Of a DNA stretch of 64,000 nt, positions 39,843-49,718 are shown in pieces (positions within the stretch are counted from its first letter, which is position 1; each line of letters opens with the position of its first letter). The stretch spans positions 372,001 through 436,000 of the forward strand of contig NZ_NLFK01000001.1 of NCBI RefSeq assembly GCF_002263215.1, written 5' to 3'. The position numbers were made by a program, and so were the translations under genes. Below the pieces are notes generated by a model. The model was not told where the DNA came from and searched no databases. It saw only the letters and a program-made list of their open reading frames with translations. The stretch comes from Actinobacillus seminis (GTDB lineage Bacteria; Pseudomonadota; Gammaproteobacteria; Enterobacterales; Pasteurellaceae).

Positions 39843-40313
39843 TTATTGATTTACAACGACTAAATTTTCAAAATCTTGATATTGATGAATTTGTTTGCTT
39901 TTGCGTCGATTTTGCTGTTGTGTCACCAACTCCGATACCGTAATTTCATTTAAAAAACCTTCAATACGCAAACTAAGCTGTTCCCACAGCGAATGGGTTA
40001 AACATTCTTTTCCACCTCGACAACCAGCCTGTCCCTGACAGCGGGTCACCGTAATATTTTCATTGACGGCGGCAATAATCATCCCAATTGAGATTTCTTT
40101 TTGCTCAAGTCCCAATTGATAACCGCCACCCGGTCCACGCACACTTTTTACCAATCCGTGACGGCGCAATTTTGCAAATAATTGTTCTAAATAGGAAAGG
40201 GAAATATGTTGGCGTTCGGAAATATCCGATAAACTTACCGGACCATCATCCGAATGCAAGGCAATATCTAAGATTGCAGTTACTGCATAACGACCTTTTG
40301 ACGTTAATTTCAT
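39843..40313 (-). CDS. iscR: Iron-sulfur dependent regulator IscR
   Basis: A 156-residue Rrf2-family regulator, which with its 2Fe-2S cluster represses the isc operon. The winged helix is [20 protein letters not shown]...[41 protein letters not shown], and the cluster ligands are the three Cys in [22 protein letters not shown] likely operator lies upstream at 40353-40380. It leads the operon iscRSUA-hscBA-fdx. Confidence 0.97.
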   Translation of the reverse strand: MKLTSKGRYAVTAILDIALHSDDGPVSLSDISERQHISLSYLEQLFAKLRRHGLVKSVRGPGGGYQLGLEQKEISIGMIIAAVNENITVTRCQGQAGCRGGKECLTHSLWEQLSLRIEGFLNEITVSELVTQQQNRRKSKQIHQYQDFENLVVVNQ

Positions 40314-40352
40314 TTTCTGTTCCTTCCTCTAATAACGATTGGCTGATCTTTA

Positions 40353-40380
40353 CAGATCATACCAAAATAGTCAACTATTA
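40353..40380 (-). promoter_or_regulatory. Putative IscR type 1 site and promoter of the isc operon
   Basis: On the minus strand the stretch ATAATAGTTGACTATTTTGG resembles the IscR type 1 motif (ATASYYGACTRWWWYAGT), and TTGACT within it (40374-40369) can serve as a -35. A TAAAGA lies about 16 bases further. The match is partial on the right half. Confidence 0.45.
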
Positions 40381-40385
40381 TCCCG

Positions 40386-41108
40386 CTAAGATTTTAGGGA
40401 TTTTTCCACCGCACTTAACATTCCAAGTAAAATATTCAGCTCATTTTTTTCCGGCGCGGCACGTTGATAAAGGCGTCTTAGTTTTTGCATCACCGCTTGA
40501 TTTTGGATAAACCCTAATTGTCGATACAATTTTTCAGTATGAGAAAAAAAGTACTCCATTTCCGAAGCACTGGGAAAAGGATTGTCTGTCCGGGTAAGAG
40601 TAAATTCCGCTGAGGACTGTTGCGCTGCCAGCCATGCCATCCGCACTTCATAACAAACCAGCTGTACCGCCATCGCCAAATTTAAAGAAGGATATTCAGG
40701 GTTTGCCGGAATAGCCAGATGATAATGACATTTTAATAATTCATCATTAGTTAACCCAACACGTTCCCGTCCGAAAACTATCGCCACTGTCCCCACCACT
40801 GAATGTTGCAAGGTTTTAACACCGCATTCACGCGGTTCAATAAGACTACTTTGTAAATGACGTAATCTGGCGCTGGTTCCGATAACTAACGAGCAATCTG
40901 CAATGGCTTGCTCAAAATTAGCTACAATTTTGATATCACGCACAATATCCTCCGCCCCGGCCGCCAAAGCAAATGTTTGTTCATCTACGGATTTAGGCGA
41001 AACCAAATAAAGTTGGCTTAAGCCCATGGTTTTCATGGCGCGAGCAGCGGAACCAATATTACCGCCATGCGAAGTTTCCACTAGGATAATTCGAATATTT
41101 TCTAACAT
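40386..41108 (-). CDS. trmJ: tRNA (cytidine/uridine-2'-O-)-methyltransferase TrmJ
   Basis: A 240-residue SPOUT methyltransferase, which adds the 2'-O-methyl group at position 32 of tRNAs. SPOUT motifs are IILVETSHGGNIGSAARAMKTMGL (motif 1), VGTVAIVFGRERVGLTNDELLKCHYHL (motif 2) and SLNLAMAVQLVCYEVR (motif 3, part of the knot). The ATG at 41108 matches the family start. It lies directly upstream of iscR on the same strand, as in E. coli (trmJ-iscR). Confidence 0.95.
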   Translation of the reverse strand: MLENIRIILVETSHGGNIGSAARAMKTMGLSQLYLVSPKSVDEQTFALAAGAEDIVRDIKIVANFEQAIADCSLVIGTSARLRHLQSSLIEPRECGVKTLQHSVVGTVAIVFGRERVGLTNDELLKCHYHLAIPANPEYPSLNLAMAVQLVCYEVRMAWLAAQQSSAEFTLTRTDNPFPSASEMEYFFSHTEKLYRQLGFIQNQAVMQKLRRLYQRAAPEKNELNILLGMLSAVEKSLKS

Positions 41109-41167
41109 AATCAAACAGATAACATTATTCTTGGGGAGAGAGGCGAGCAAACGAAATGATCCGACTT

Positions 41168-41192
41168 AACTCCCACTAAATTAGTGGGAGTT
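41168..41192. repeat. Hairpin in the trmJ-acs intergenic region
   Basis: AACTCCCACTAA and TTAGTGGGAGTT are perfect inverted arms with a one-base centre, followed by ATTCT. It lies between two divergent genes, so it is not an obvious terminator for either; it may be a relic terminator or an operator. Confidence 0.5.
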
Positions 41193-41324
41193 ATTCTATC
41201 ATAATATCCGCTATTTTTAGTCAACAATTTTCATTATTTATTACGATAAAATAGACACTGACAACGCATGCATCAAGATTTCCGATACGAAATCACATAA
41301 TTTTGTTACAAATCAGAAAAATTA

Positions 41325-41340
41325 TGCGAACAAGATCACA
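41325..41340. promoter_or_regulatory. CRP-like site upstream of acs
   Basis: TGCGAACAAGATCACA matches TGTGA-N6-TCACA at nine of ten positions. It lies about 100 bases upstream of the acs start; acs is CRP-activated in E. coli. Confidence 0.6.
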
Positions 41341-41441
41341 ATATTTTATTAACAAAATTGATCTATTTTATAATCTCATTTAAATTATCTCAGAGACACT
41401 TCTTTTATATTCCCTATTTTCTCTGTTTATAGGAGTATGCT

Positions 41442-43391
41442 ATGCAAAACACAACATCTATTATTTTTAAACCAAATGATGAATTTCGTCGCCAAGCCAA
41501 CATATCAGGACTGGAAAATTACCAAGCGCTTTGGGAATTTGCCGATAAAGATTATTTGCAATATTGGAGTGATTTAGCCCGCGAATTGATCACGTGGAAA
41601 AAACCCTTTATGCAAATTTTTGATGATAGCAATCCACCATTTTATAAATGGTTTACCGATGGCACATTAAACGCCTCCTACAATTGCTTAGATCGTCACT
41701 TGCCAGATAAAAGCGATAAACTAGCACTGATTTTTGAATCCGATTTCGGTCAGGTCTCACAATTCACCTATGCACAGCTCCATAACCGTGTTTGTCGCTT
41801 TGGTAACGCCTTGCGCGAACTTGGCGTAAAAAAAGGCGATCGAGTTATTATTTATTTACCTATGATTGCCGAAGCGATTGTGGCAATGCAAGCCTGCGCG
41901 CGAATTGGAGCAATCCATTCCGTTGTTTTCGGCGGTTTTTCTGCCGGTGCATTACGCGATCGTATTGAAGATGCGGAAGCTAAAATTGTCATAACCGCTA
42001 ATGCTGGATTACGTGGCGGAAAAATTATTCCATTAAAAGAAACCGTTGACGAAGCCTTGGAGATTGGCTGTAAATCCGTAGAAAATGTGGTGGTCTATCA
42101 TCGCGTTAATATCGATACTCCTTGGAAAAAAGGTCGTGATTTATGGTGGAATGAACTATCTAAAAACCAACCCGCCTTTTGTGAACCGGAATGGATGAAT
42201 GCCGAAGATCCCCTCTTTATTTTGTATACCTCCGGTTCTACCGGCAAACCCAAAGGTGTGGTTCACAGTACTGCCGGTTATTTATTAGGCGCCATGAATT
42301 CTTTCCGTACGGTATTTGATCATAAAAATAGCGATATTTACTGGTGTACTGCTGATGTGGGCTGGGTAACCGGACACTCTTATATTTGCTACGGACCGCT
42401 TGCCAATGGTGCCACACAATTGATCTATGAAGGTGTCCCAAGTTATCCTGACGTCGGACGAATTTGGCGCATGATTCAACGTCACAAAGTCACCGTTTTT
42501 TATACCTCACCTACCTTAATCCGCTCCTTAACCCGCGTGGGCGAACAAGTGCCTAATAAATACGATCTGTCTTCCCTACGTTTACTGGGGAGTGTTGGAG
42601 AACCTATTAACCCGTCAGCATGGATGTGGTTCCATGAAGTAGTCGGTAAAGGAAAATGTCCAATTGTGGATACTTGGTGGCAAACAGAAACCGGATCAAT
42701 TATGCTGGCGCCAATTCCGGGCGTTATTGCAACCAAACCCGGCTCCTGCACCCTGCCATTACCGGGTATTATGGCGGATGTGGTGAATGAGCAAGGTAAA
42801 AAATGCGAGGAAGAAGAAGCCGGCACGTTGGTTATCAAACGTCCTTACCCATCTATGTTGCGAACAATTTGGGGCGATCCGGAACGCTATAAAAAAACCT
42901 ATTTTCCGGAAGAATACAATGGTAAATACTATGTCGCCGGAGACTCGGCATTACGTGATAAAGACGGTTATTTCTGGATTTTAGGTCGTTTAGATGACGT
43001 ATTAAACGTCTCCGGTCACCGCCTCGGTACTGCCGAAATTGAATCGTCATTAGTTTCACACGAACAAGTTGTTGAAGCAGCAGTAGTTGGTAAACCGGAT
43101 GAAGTGAAAGGTGAATCCGTGATGGCGTTTGTGGTGGTGAAAGGCTATCGACCGGAAGGTGAAGAAGCCAAAGCCCTTGCTGAAGAATTAAAAATTTGGG
43201 TTTCCAATCAAATCGGCAAAATCGCCCGTCCGGAAGATATTCGCTTTGCAGAAAACTTGCCAAAAACTCGCTCGGGTAAAATCATGCGTCGTTTATTACG
43301 TTCCATTGCGAAAAACGAATTAATTACACAAGATATTTCCACCTTAGAAAACCCACAAATTATTGGGCAATTGCAACAACAAATTGTGTGA
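41442..43391 (+). CDS. acs: Acetyl-coenzyme A synthetase
   Basis: A 649-residue AMP-forming ligase, which activates acetate to acetyl-CoA. The P-loop-like motif is [14 protein letters not shown] (about residue 263), then [48 protein letters not shown], and the C-terminal acetylation site lysine in [14 protein letters not shown]. The length is normal. The ATG has AGGAGT upstream. It stands alone with its own CRP-like site and a terminator. Confidence 0.97.
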   Translation: MQNTTSIIFKPNDEFRRQANISGLENYQALWEFADKDYLQYWSDLARELITWKKPFMQIFDDSNPPFYKWFTDGTLNASYNCLDRHLPDKSDKLALIFESDFGQVSQFTYAQLHNRVCRFGNALRELGVKKGDRVIIYLPMIAEAIVAMQACARIGAIHSVVFGGFSAGALRDRIEDAEAKIVITANAGLRGGKIIPLKETVDEALEIGCKSVENVVVYHRVNIDTPWKKGRDLWWNELSKNQPAFCEPEWMNAEDPLFILYTSGSTGKPKGVVHSTAGYLLGAMNSFRTVFDHKNSDIYWCTADVGWVTGHSYICYGPLANGATQLIYEGVPSYPDVGRIWRMIQRHKVTVFYTSPTLIRSLTRVGEQVPNKYDLSSLRLLGSVGEPINPSAWMWFHEVVGKGKCPIVDTWWQTETGSIMLAPIPGVIATKPGSCTLPLPGIMADVVNEQGKKCEEEEAGTLVIKRPYPSMLRTIWGDPERYKKTYFPEEYNGKYYVAGDSALRDKDGYFWILGRLDDVLNVSGHRLGTAEIESSLVSHEQVVEAAVVGKPDEVKGESVMAFVVVKGYRPEGEEAKALAEELKIWVSNQIGKIARPEDIRFAENLPKTRSGKIMRRLLRSIAKNELITQDISTLENPQIIGQLQQQIV

Positions 43392-43411
43392 TTTTTACTC
43401 ATAACAAATCG

Positions 43412-43449
43412 GGAAAGTAGCGCAATAACGCGCACTTTCCTACTTTTTT
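43412..43449 (+). terminator. Terminator of acs
   Basis: GGAAAGT-A-GCGC pairs with GCGC-ACTTTCC (43412-43440) with one bulged base, followed by TACTTTTTT. Confidence 0.75.
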
Positions 43450-43586
43450 ATCTATCCGGCATGCGTAATCATTTTCTCCCACCTCCCTGTCAGAAAAAGG
43501 AAAAAGCACGATTTCCTCTTTGCAATCTGAGACAAAATTTCCTATAATCACGACTTTTAATCCGTTCTTTAAAATCCGGTGGAAAT

Positions 43587-44384
43587 ATGAATCCAATGTT
43601 AAATATCGCTATTCGTGCGGCGCGAAAAGCGGGTAATGTAATTGCTCAAGGGTATGAACGTCGCGATACAGTGCAAACATTTACAAAAAGTCCGAATGAC
43701 TATGTGACAAATATTGATAAAGCCTCTGAAGCGGCAATTATCGAAATTATCCAAAAGTCATATCCGGATCACACAATTATTACCGAAGAAAGCGGTGCGC
43801 TGGAAGGGAAAGACAATGATGTACAATGGGTCATTGATCCGCTAGATGGTACCACCAACTTTGTTAAAGGTTTACCACATTTCTCTGTGTCTATTGCTAT
43901 TCGTGTCAAAGGTCGTACCGAGGTGGGTGTGGTTTACGATCCGATCCGCAATGAACTATTTACCGCAGTACGTGGCGAAGGCGCTAAACTTAATGAAATC
44001 CGCTTGCGCGTTGACAGCAAACGCGAATTAGCCGGCACCGTAATTGCCACCGGTTTTCCATTTAAGAAAACATCATTAATACCAATGCAACTTGCCATGA
44101 TGAGTAATTTGCTTTCCGAAGTCGCTGATTTCCGTCGTACCGGCTCTGCCGCATTGGATTTATGTTATGTTGCTGCCGGTCGTGTGGATGGGTACTTCGA
44201 ATTTGGTGTGAAAGCTTGGGACGTTGCTGCCGGTGATTTAATCGTACGTGAAGCGGGCGGATTGGTTTGCGATTACCACGCCGGCCACAACTACCTCACC
44301 GAGGGTCATATTGTTGCCGCACCGGCTCGTATCGTCAAAGAAATTTTAGCTAAAATTCAACCTTGCATTGATGGTAAACTATAA
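43587..44384 (+). CDS. suhB: Inositol-1-monophosphatase SuhB
   Basis: A 265-residue Mg-dependent phosphatase of the IMPase family. In enterics SuhB also joins rRNA antitermination complexes. The metal motifs are IITEESGA (Glu), VIDPLDGTTNFVKGLPHFSVSIA (DPLDGT) and GVKAWDVAAGDLIVREAGG (C-terminal WDxAAG). It has the usual length. The start (MNPMLNIAIRAARKAGN) matches the family. Confidence 0.96.
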   Translation: MNPMLNIAIRAARKAGNVIAQGYERRDTVQTFTKSPNDYVTNIDKASEAAIIEIIQKSYPDHTIITEESGALEGKDNDVQWVIDPLDGTTNFVKGLPHFSVSIAIRVKGRTEVGVVYDPIRNELFTAVRGEGAKLNEIRLRVDSKRELAGTVIATGFPFKKTSLIPMQLAMMSNLLSEVADFRRTGSAALDLCYVAAGRVDGYFEFGVKAWDVAAGDLIVREAGGLVCDYHAGHNYLTEGHIVAAPARIVKEILAKIQPCIDGKL

Positions 44385-44417
44385 GACTATTTCAATGAAT
44401 AACAAAAAAGCGGAAGT

Positions 44418-44435
44418 AAAAAAAAAAAAAAAAAA
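44418..44435. repeat. Poly-A tract of 18 bases
   Basis: An uninterrupted run of 18 A lies between suhB and the convergent membrane protein gene, followed by CCCC. It is far longer than other homopolymers in the window. It is noncoding, so phase variation of a product is not implied. Confidence 0.9.
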
Positions 44436-44483
44436 CCCCTGTGTGCCCTTGCCTCCCACGACTGAAGTTATACGATTACTGCC

Positions 44484-45302
44484 TTACGCAATATAAGCAA
44501 AACTTACCCACAGCGGCAGGCCAGCGGTTAATAAGAGTAAAATCACCAAGGTATAATAGGATAGTATCCATTTGCGGAAAATATGTAGCGCAATAATCGC
44601 CACAATCACTAAATGCAACAAAAAGTATAGCCCAAGGGCAAATTCATTGGCAAAAGTGACCGCGCTTGAATACGCATATGCCATAAAACCGAATACCGCA
44701 ATCGCATTTAGCAATAAGAAAATCAGCATCACCAATGGCAACAAGGCGATAAATCCTTGCAGCCGGTTACGCGAAATTACCAATAAAATATTTGCCAAAA
44801 TCACGCCCATTAATAATTGAGCAAAGAGATTATATTGCGGGAAAAAATGCCACGATAAATTTGTAAACATCAAGAAATAGCAAATGATTCCAAGCCCCGA
44901 TAACAATGTGCCTAAAATTAAAATTGACTTGCGCATTTGCGGATCTTGTGGCTGAAACCAAGCGGCTAAACACCCTGCAATCCCACATAAGCTGACCAAA
45001 TCGGTGATCACATAATGGTAATTAGAAAAAAGGCTAATAAACAACCAAATGCCCCAATATGGCAACAAATATAAATTTACCTTAATTAAGCGTGAACGTT
45101 GTCCATGGCAAATTTGCCCCCGACTAAACACCAAAAACATCACCAGTTGCGCAAATAGCACCCCAACGCTTAAATGAGAAATGGCTCTGGCTTGCGGTTG
45201 CAGGAATAAGGTAAAGAAATCGATGCTCAATAAAATAACGATAAAAAATAAAGAGATAAAAATATTTTTTGTGTTGGATTGTATCTGTGGCATAGTCATC
45301 AT
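44484..45302 (-). CDS. Multi-pass membrane protein of unknown function
   Basis: A 272-residue, strongly hydrophobic protein that I do not recognise. Eight or nine membrane segments are predicted by eye (for example IFISLFFIVILLSIDFFTLFL, VGVLFAQLVMFLVFS, LYLLPYWGIWLFISLF, LQGFIALLPLVMLIFLLLNAIAVFGFM, FALGLYFLLHLVIVAIIALHIF and LVILLLLTAGLPLWVSFAYI). Polar loops are short. The start is uncertain: ATG codons at 45302, 45299 and 45293 are all possible, none with a clear ribosome site. Convergent with suhB and divergent from the TRIC gene. No function can be inferred from neighbours. Confidence 0.75.
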   Translation of the reverse strand: MMTMPQIQSNTKNIFISLFFIVILLSIDFFTLFLQPQARAISHLSVGVLFAQLVMFLVFSRGQICHGQRSRLIKVNLYLLPYWGIWLFISLFSNYHYVITDLVSLCGIAGCLAAWFQPQDPQMRKSILILGTLLSGLGIICYFLMFTNLSWHFFPQYNLFAQLLMGVILANILLVISRNRLQGFIALLPLVMLIFLLLNAIAVFGFMAYAYSSAVTFANEFALGLYFLLHLVIVAIIALHIFRKWILSYYTLVILLLLTAGLPLWVSFAYIA

Positions 45303-45434
45303 ACAAAAGTGAAACAAAATTGTTTATCATTATGCAAAAATTTAAAAGTGCGGTCAAAATGAATATTGTTTATGGCATTTTATTTCGTTCCCCACTAAAA
45401 TATCGACCTAAAGCATCTCTTTTGGAAATAAATT

Positions 45435-46220
45435 ATGTTACTAAGCATACTGTATATTATTGGCATTACTGCTGAAGCAATTACCGGAGCTCTTGCAGCC
45501 GGAAAAGAAAAAATGGATATTTTTGGCGTGGTTATTATCGCCTCAATGACGGCGATCGGCGGAGGAACGATACGGGATATCTTATTAGGGCATTATCCTT
45601 TAAGCTGGGTAAAAAATCCACAGTATTTTTTAATCGTTGCTACAACGGCTATATTAACCATATTTATCACTCCATTAATAAAACGACCTATTCGTTATTT
45701 TCATAAGGCTTTTCTTATATTAGATGCCCTTGGATTAATTGTATTTTCTATCATCGGTGCACAAATTGCACTGGATATGGGACACGGTTTCATCGTTACC
45801 AGCATCGCTGCAATTGTCACCGGAGCGTTCGGCGGCGTTTTACGTGATACCTTCTGTAACCATATCCCGTTAGTATTCCAGAAAGAGCTTTATGCCAGCG
45901 TTGCACTCATTGCAACTGCTATCTATGTTGAATTACAACGCTTACAAATCAACCAAGATATTGTTATTATTACTACATTAGCTTGCGGATTCACTATTCG
46001 TTTACTGGCAATTCATTTCGAATGGGGACTACCGATATTTGATTATCAGGAAGATGATACAAAAAAAGTAGCCAAGGTAATAAATTACCGAAAAAAACAG
46101 ATAAGGATAAAAAATGAGCATCAATTTAGTGGAAATAGGCAAGCAAGCCAAACAGGCAGCATTCTCTCTGTCCCAATTGTCGAATCAAGAAAAAAATCAT
46201 GCGTTGGCGATTATTGCTAA
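45435..46220 (+). CDS. TRIC-type cation channel family protein (UPF0126), tail overlaps proA
   Basis: A trimeric-intracellular-cation-channel (TRIC/YicG, UPF0126) membrane protein with the inverted repeat of three helices. The two glycine motifs are [17 protein letters not shown] and [13 protein letters not shown]. The frame as given runs 261 residues and overlaps proA by 107 bases, which is unlike the usual length of about 205-230. The tail after DYQEDDTKK is not family-like. If the run of seven A at 46060-46066 had one more A, the frame would end with TGA overlapping the proA ATG (ATGA), giving about 227 residues and normal coupling. I regard the long tail as doubtful. Substrate unknown. 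Confidence 0.85.
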   Translation: MLLSILYIIGITAEAITGALAAGKEKMDIFGVVIIASMTAIGGGTIRDILLGHYPLSWVKNPQYFLIVATTAILTIFITPLIKRPIRYFHKAFLILDALGLIVFSIIGAQIALDMGHGFIVTSIAAIVTGAFGGVLRDTFCNHIPLVFQKELYASVALIATAIYVELQRLQINQDIVIITTLACGFTIRLLAIHFEWGLPIFDYQEDDTKKVAKVINYRKKQIRIKNEHQFSGNRQASQTGSILSVPIVESRKKSCVGDYC

Positions 46221-47376
46221 TCAATTAGAAGCGCAAAGTGAAAAAATCCTCAATGAAAATGCCAAAGATATTGCCTTGGCAAAAAAAAATGGGTTAAGTG
46301 AGGCGATTATTGATCGCCTGCTGCTCACCAAAGCGCGGCTTTGTAACATTGCCAATGATGTGCGCCATATTATTTCGCTTGCTGACCCGGTCGGAAAAAT
46401 TATTGATGGCGGCATTTTAGATAGTGGACTGAAAATTGAACGCGTACGCACACCGCTCGGCGTTATCGGTACAATTTATGAATCCCGTCCAAACGTCACC
46501 ATTGATGTTGCCGGTTTATGTTTAAAAACCGGCAATGCAGTGATTTTACGCGGTGGAAAAGAAACCCAATACTCCAACCAAGCGTTAATTGAGGTGATCC
46601 AATATGCCCTTGAACAAGCACATTTACCGAAATACGCGGTTCAAGCAATTAACTCGCCAGATCGAGCTTTAGTGATGGAATTGCTCAAACTCGATCGCTA
46701 TGTGGATATGATTATTCCGCGTGGTGGCGCCGGTTTACATGAATTTTGCAAAAAACATTCCACCATTCCTGTTATCGTGGGAGGAATTGGCGTATGCCAT
46801 TTATTCGTAGAAGAAAGTGCAGATCAGGAAAAAGCGCTGAATGTCATTGAAAATGCGAAAACTCAGCGCCCAAGTACATGTAATACGTTGGAGACTTTAT
46901 TAGTACAAAAAAGCATTGCTGCCGATTTTCTACCAAAACTTGCCCGTCATCTTACCGCGAAAAAAGTTAAATTTCATGCTGATCCAACCGCACTTTCCCT
47001 CTTACAACAGGCTTCCGCTGAAGTTTATCCGGTGCAAGATCAAGAATTGCGTAACGAATGGCTATCCTTTGATTTAAATGTGGTGATAGTCAAAGACATT
47101 GCTCAAGCAATTGAACATATTAGATCATATGGTAGTCAGCATTCGGAAGCTATTTTGACGTCGTCACAAAAATTAGCCCATCAATTTATCACTCAAGTAG
47201 ATGCGGCAGCGGTTTATGTCAACGCCAGTACACGTTTTACTGATGGAGGACAATTTGGATTAGGTGCAGAAGTCGCTGTCAGTACCCAAAAATTACACGC
47301 GCGTGGACCTATAGGATTGGAAGCACTGACAACTTATAAATGGGTATGTTGTGGTGATTATACCATCAGAAACTAA
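46114..47376 (+). CDS. proA: Gamma-glutamyl phosphate reductase
   Basis: A 420-residue NADPH-dependent reductase, which makes glutamate-5-semialdehyde in proline synthesis. The signature is the Cys loop [16 protein letters not shown] (catalytic Cys about 257), with [33 protein letters not shown] before it and [46 protein letters not shown] at the end. AAGGAT precedes the ATG. proB is not adjacent. Its 3' end overlaps the convergent second TRIC gene by four bases. Confidence 0.96.
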   Translation: MSINLVEIGKQAKQAAFSLSQLSNQEKNHALAIIANQLEAQSEKILNENAKDIALAKKNGLSEAIIDRLLLTKARLCNIANDVRHIISLADPVGKIIDGGILDSGLKIERVRTPLGVIGTIYESRPNVTIDVAGLCLKTGNAVILRGGKETQYSNQALIEVIQYALEQAHLPKYAVQAINSPDRALVMELLKLDRYVDMIIPRGGAGLHEFCKKHSTIPVIVGGIGVCHLFVEESADQEKALNVIENAKTQRPSTCNTLETLLVQKSIAADFLPKLARHLTAKKVKFHADPTALSLLQQASAEVYPVQDQELRNEWLSFDLNVVIVKDIAQAIEHIRSYGSQHSEAILTSSQKLAHQFITQVDAAAVYVNASTRFTDGGQFGLGAEVAVSTQKLHARGPIGLEALTTYKWVCCGDYTIRN

Positions 47377-47990
47377 AAACATTTATTATTAATAAATGGC
47401 AATTTTAGATTGTATTTTATTGCTAACATTCGGATGACGATACAGGCAATGATAGCGAGCCACGGGCTAAGTAAGGGGGAGATCACCCCCATAGAACCCA
47501 GCAGCTCTATCGATGCCCCGACAATAGCTGCACTGGCGTAAATTTCAGCCTGAAAAATCAACGGCGGTCTCCCAGTCAATACGTCTCTGATACAACCGCC
47601 ACCTACAGCTGTAATACATCCCAAAATAATCGCCAACTGAATACTTCCCGTCATGTGCCAAGTTTTATTTGCTCCGAAAGCGGCAAAAAAGCCTAACCCA
47701 ATGGCATCTAAAAAATTACTAATCCCAGAAAGTGACAGTATTTTTTTCTGAAAATAAGACACGCATATAATTGCTAAAATGACGGCGCCTAAATATTCAA
47801 TATTCTCCAATCCGACAGGAGGCGTAGCAGACAGACATAAGTCCCTTATTACGCCACCACCAACAGCAGTTACCGTCGAAACAACAAAAATACCAAATAG
47901 ATCAAATCCTTTTTTCACCCCTGCGATAGCACCGCTCAAAGCAAAAACAAATGTACCGAGAAGATCAATGAAACTAAATAAAGATGACAT
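47373..47990 (-). CDS. TRIC-type cation channel family protein (UPF0126), second copy
   Basis: A 205-residue TRIC-family protein, the normal length. The repeats hold [17 protein letters not shown] and [18 protein letters not shown], and six or seven membrane segments cover the rest. It is clearly related to the protein at 45435 but quite diverged from it, so the pair is more likely two old paralogues than a recent duplication. AAGGGG lies just before the ATG and can be paired in a GC-rich leader hairpin (47995-48028). It converges on proA. Confidence 0.92.
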   Translation of the reverse strand: MSSLFSFIDLLGTFVFALSGAIAGVKKGFDLFGIFVVSTVTAVGGGVIRDLCLSATPPVGLENIEYLGAVILAIICVSYFQKKILSLSGISNFLDAIGLGFFAAFGANKTWHMTGSIQLAIILGCITAVGGGCIRDVLTGRPPLIFQAEIYASAAIVGASIELLGSMGVISPLLSPWLAIIACIVIRMLAIKYNLKLPFINNKCF

Positions 47991-47994
47991 AACA

Positions 47995-48028
47995 CCCCTT
48001 TCCCTTGACCCCAGCCTAGGGGCAGGGG
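47995..48028 (-). promoter_or_regulatory. GC-rich leader that can hide the ribosome site of the second TRIC gene
   Basis: On the minus strand, CCCC (48028-48025) can pair with the Shine-Dalgarno GGGG (47998-47995), enclosing a second hairpin CCCC-TAGGCT-GGGG (48022-48009). It is unusually GC-rich against an AT-rich background and lies directly before the start codon, so it may control translation. No known riboswitch class could be recognised. Confidence 0.45.
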
Positions 48029-48038
48029 ATTATCACAA

Positions 48039-48188
48039 TTAATCTAAATACGTTTCAACCAATTTTATCCAATAAACTGCACCGTTTGCAATCATTACAT
48101 CATTAGAATCGTATTTTGGATTATCAATTAGCCGGAATAAGACGCCGAGTTGACTTTGGTACGAAAATGCCCCTGAGATCAATACTTG
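48039..48188 (-). pseudogene. Orphan C-terminal gene fragment
   Basis: A protein-like frame of about 50 codons without a start codon ends at 48039. It reads VLISGAFSYQSQLGVLFRL and then DNPKYDSNDVMIANGAVYW and IKLVETYLD before a TAA. The composition is that of a real, soluble protein. I do not recognise it. It probably is the left-over 3' end of a lost gene, between the second TRIC gene and lysC. Confidence 0.4.
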
Positions 48189-48283
48189 ATTTTTGCTGAA
48201 ATTTATTTAAAAATCGTCAATTCTACTAACGTTATGTTATATAGTGAACACAATATTTTATTAACCAATAAGGAAAATTTATC

Positions 48284-49636
48284 ATGTCTCATCTTTCAGT
48301 TGCTAAATTCGGTGGCACCAGTGTCTCCAATCATGCCGCAATGACCGCTTGTGCCAATATCGTTATCGCGGATCCCAATACGCGCATAGTCGTCCTATCC
48401 GCCTCTGCCGGTGTCACTAATTTATTAGTGAAATTGGCAAAAGGTTGTGAGGCAACGGAGCGGAGCAAATTAATCGAAGAGGTTCGGCAAATTCAAGAAA
48501 ATATTTTAAATGAACTTAAAGATGCCTCTCAAGTTCGAAACAAAATAGAGCAAATTCTAAAACACATTGAATCTTTAGCTGAAGCAGCAAGCTTGGCAAA
48601 CTCAACCGCACTTACTGACGAATTAATCAGCCAGGGCGAAATGATGTCCACCTTAATTTTTGTGCAAGTATTGCGTGAATTAAATACCAATGCAACATGG
48701 GTAGATGTACGTACTGTGGTGGCAACCAACAGCAATTTCGGTAAAGCGGCACCCAATGACAAACAAACGCAAAAAAATAGCGATTTAGTATTAAAACCGT
48801 TAATCGATCGTGGTGAATTAGTGATCACTCAAGGCTTTATCGGACGTGAACCAAGTGGCAAAACTACAACCTTAGGTCGCGGCGGCAGCGACTATTCCGC
48901 CGCACTTTTAGCCGAAGTATTAAACGCCAAAGATGTATTGATTTGGACAGACGTTGCCGGTATTTACACTACCGATCCCCGCATCGTGCCTGCTGCCAAA
49001 CGCATTGATACCATGAGCTTTGCTGAAGCCGCCGAAATGGCAACTTTCGGCGCGAAAGTATTGCATCCGGCAACCTTGCTTCCGGCAGTTCGCAGCAATA
49101 TTCCGGTATTCGTCGGCTCAAGCAAAGCACCACAAGATGGCGGAACTTGGGTTACCCGCGATCCGCAACCTCGCCCAACTTTCCGCGCCATTGCCTTACG
49201 TCGAGACCAAACCTTGCTTACTCTTTCCAGCTTAAGTATGCTGCACGCGCAAGGATTTTTAGCAAACGTGTTTGCCATCTTAGCTAAACACAAAATCTCC
49301 GTCGATACCATCACGACATCAGAAGTGAGTGTCGCCTTAACACTCGACAAAACCGGTTCCGCTTCATCCGGTGCGGATCTGCTTTCCAGCGATTTATTGA
49401 CGGAATTAAGCGAAGTGTCCAGCGTAAAAGTCGATACCGGGCTTTCTCTTGTAGCATTGGTCGGCAATGATTTGCACATTAGCGCCGGCGTTGCCAGACG
49501 TATTTTTGACACGTTAGAAACATACAATATCCGCATGATCAGCTACGGTGCCAGCACAAATAATATCTGTATGCTCGTTCACAGCCAACAAGCTGATGAA
49601 GTGGTCGGAGCGTTGCATAAATCCTTGTTTGAATAA
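48284..49636 (+). CDS. lysC: Aspartokinase III, lysine-sensitive
   Basis: A 450-residue monofunctional aspartate kinase, the first step of the lysine/threonine/methionine pathway. The kinase domain has VAKFGGTSVSNHAAM, the glycine loop TTTLGRGGSDYSAALLAE, and VLIWTDVAGIYTTDPRIVPAAKRI. The C-terminal ACT domains contain LSMLHAQGFLANVFAILAKHKISVDTITTSEVSVALTLD, the lysine-sensing part in E. coli LysC. The length matches LysC (449). AAGGAAAA precedes the ATG. I looked for a lysine riboswitch in the 290 bases upstream and saw none. A terminator follows. Confidence 0.96.
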   Translation: MSHLSVAKFGGTSVSNHAAMTACANIVIADPNTRIVVLSASAGVTNLLVKLAKGCEATERSKLIEEVRQIQENILNELKDASQVRNKIEQILKHIESLAEAASLANSTALTDELISQGEMMSTLIFVQVLRELNTNATWVDVRTVVATNSNFGKAAPNDKQTQKNSDLVLKPLIDRGELVITQGFIGREPSGKTTTLGRGGSDYSAALLAEVLNAKDVLIWTDVAGIYTTDPRIVPAAKRIDTMSFAEAAEMATFGAKVLHPATLLPAVRSNIPVFVGSSKAPQDGGTWVTRDPQPRPTFRAIALRRDQTLLTLSSLSMLHAQGFLANVFAILAKHKISVDTITTSEVSVALTLDKTGSASSGADLLSSDLLTELSEVSSVKVDTGLSLVALVGNDLHISAGVARRIFDTLETYNIRMISYGASTNNICMLVHSQQADEVVGALHKSLFE

Positions 49637-49665
49637 AAGCCGATAATTCTTTTGCTTTAAACAGA

Positions 49666-49702
49666 AAGTGCGGTCAAAATTTTACATTTTTTGACCGCGC
49701 TT
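49666..49702. terminator. Terminator between lysC and ggt
   Basis: AAGTGCGGTCAAAA (49666-49679) and TTTTGACCGCGCTT (49689-49702) pair at 13 of 14 positions. They are facing uptake signals, one with a single change. Confidence 0.85.
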
Positions 49703-49718
49703 GTTATTGACAAATCAA

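Noticed and set aside
44484-44820. Plus-strand frame opposite the membrane protein gene
   Set aside because: It is a shadow of the hydrophobic minus-strand gene, without its own ribosome site.
48045-48283. Lysine riboswitch upstream of lysC
   Set aside because: No L-box core elements could be found, and part of the region reads as a protein fragment on the minus strand.
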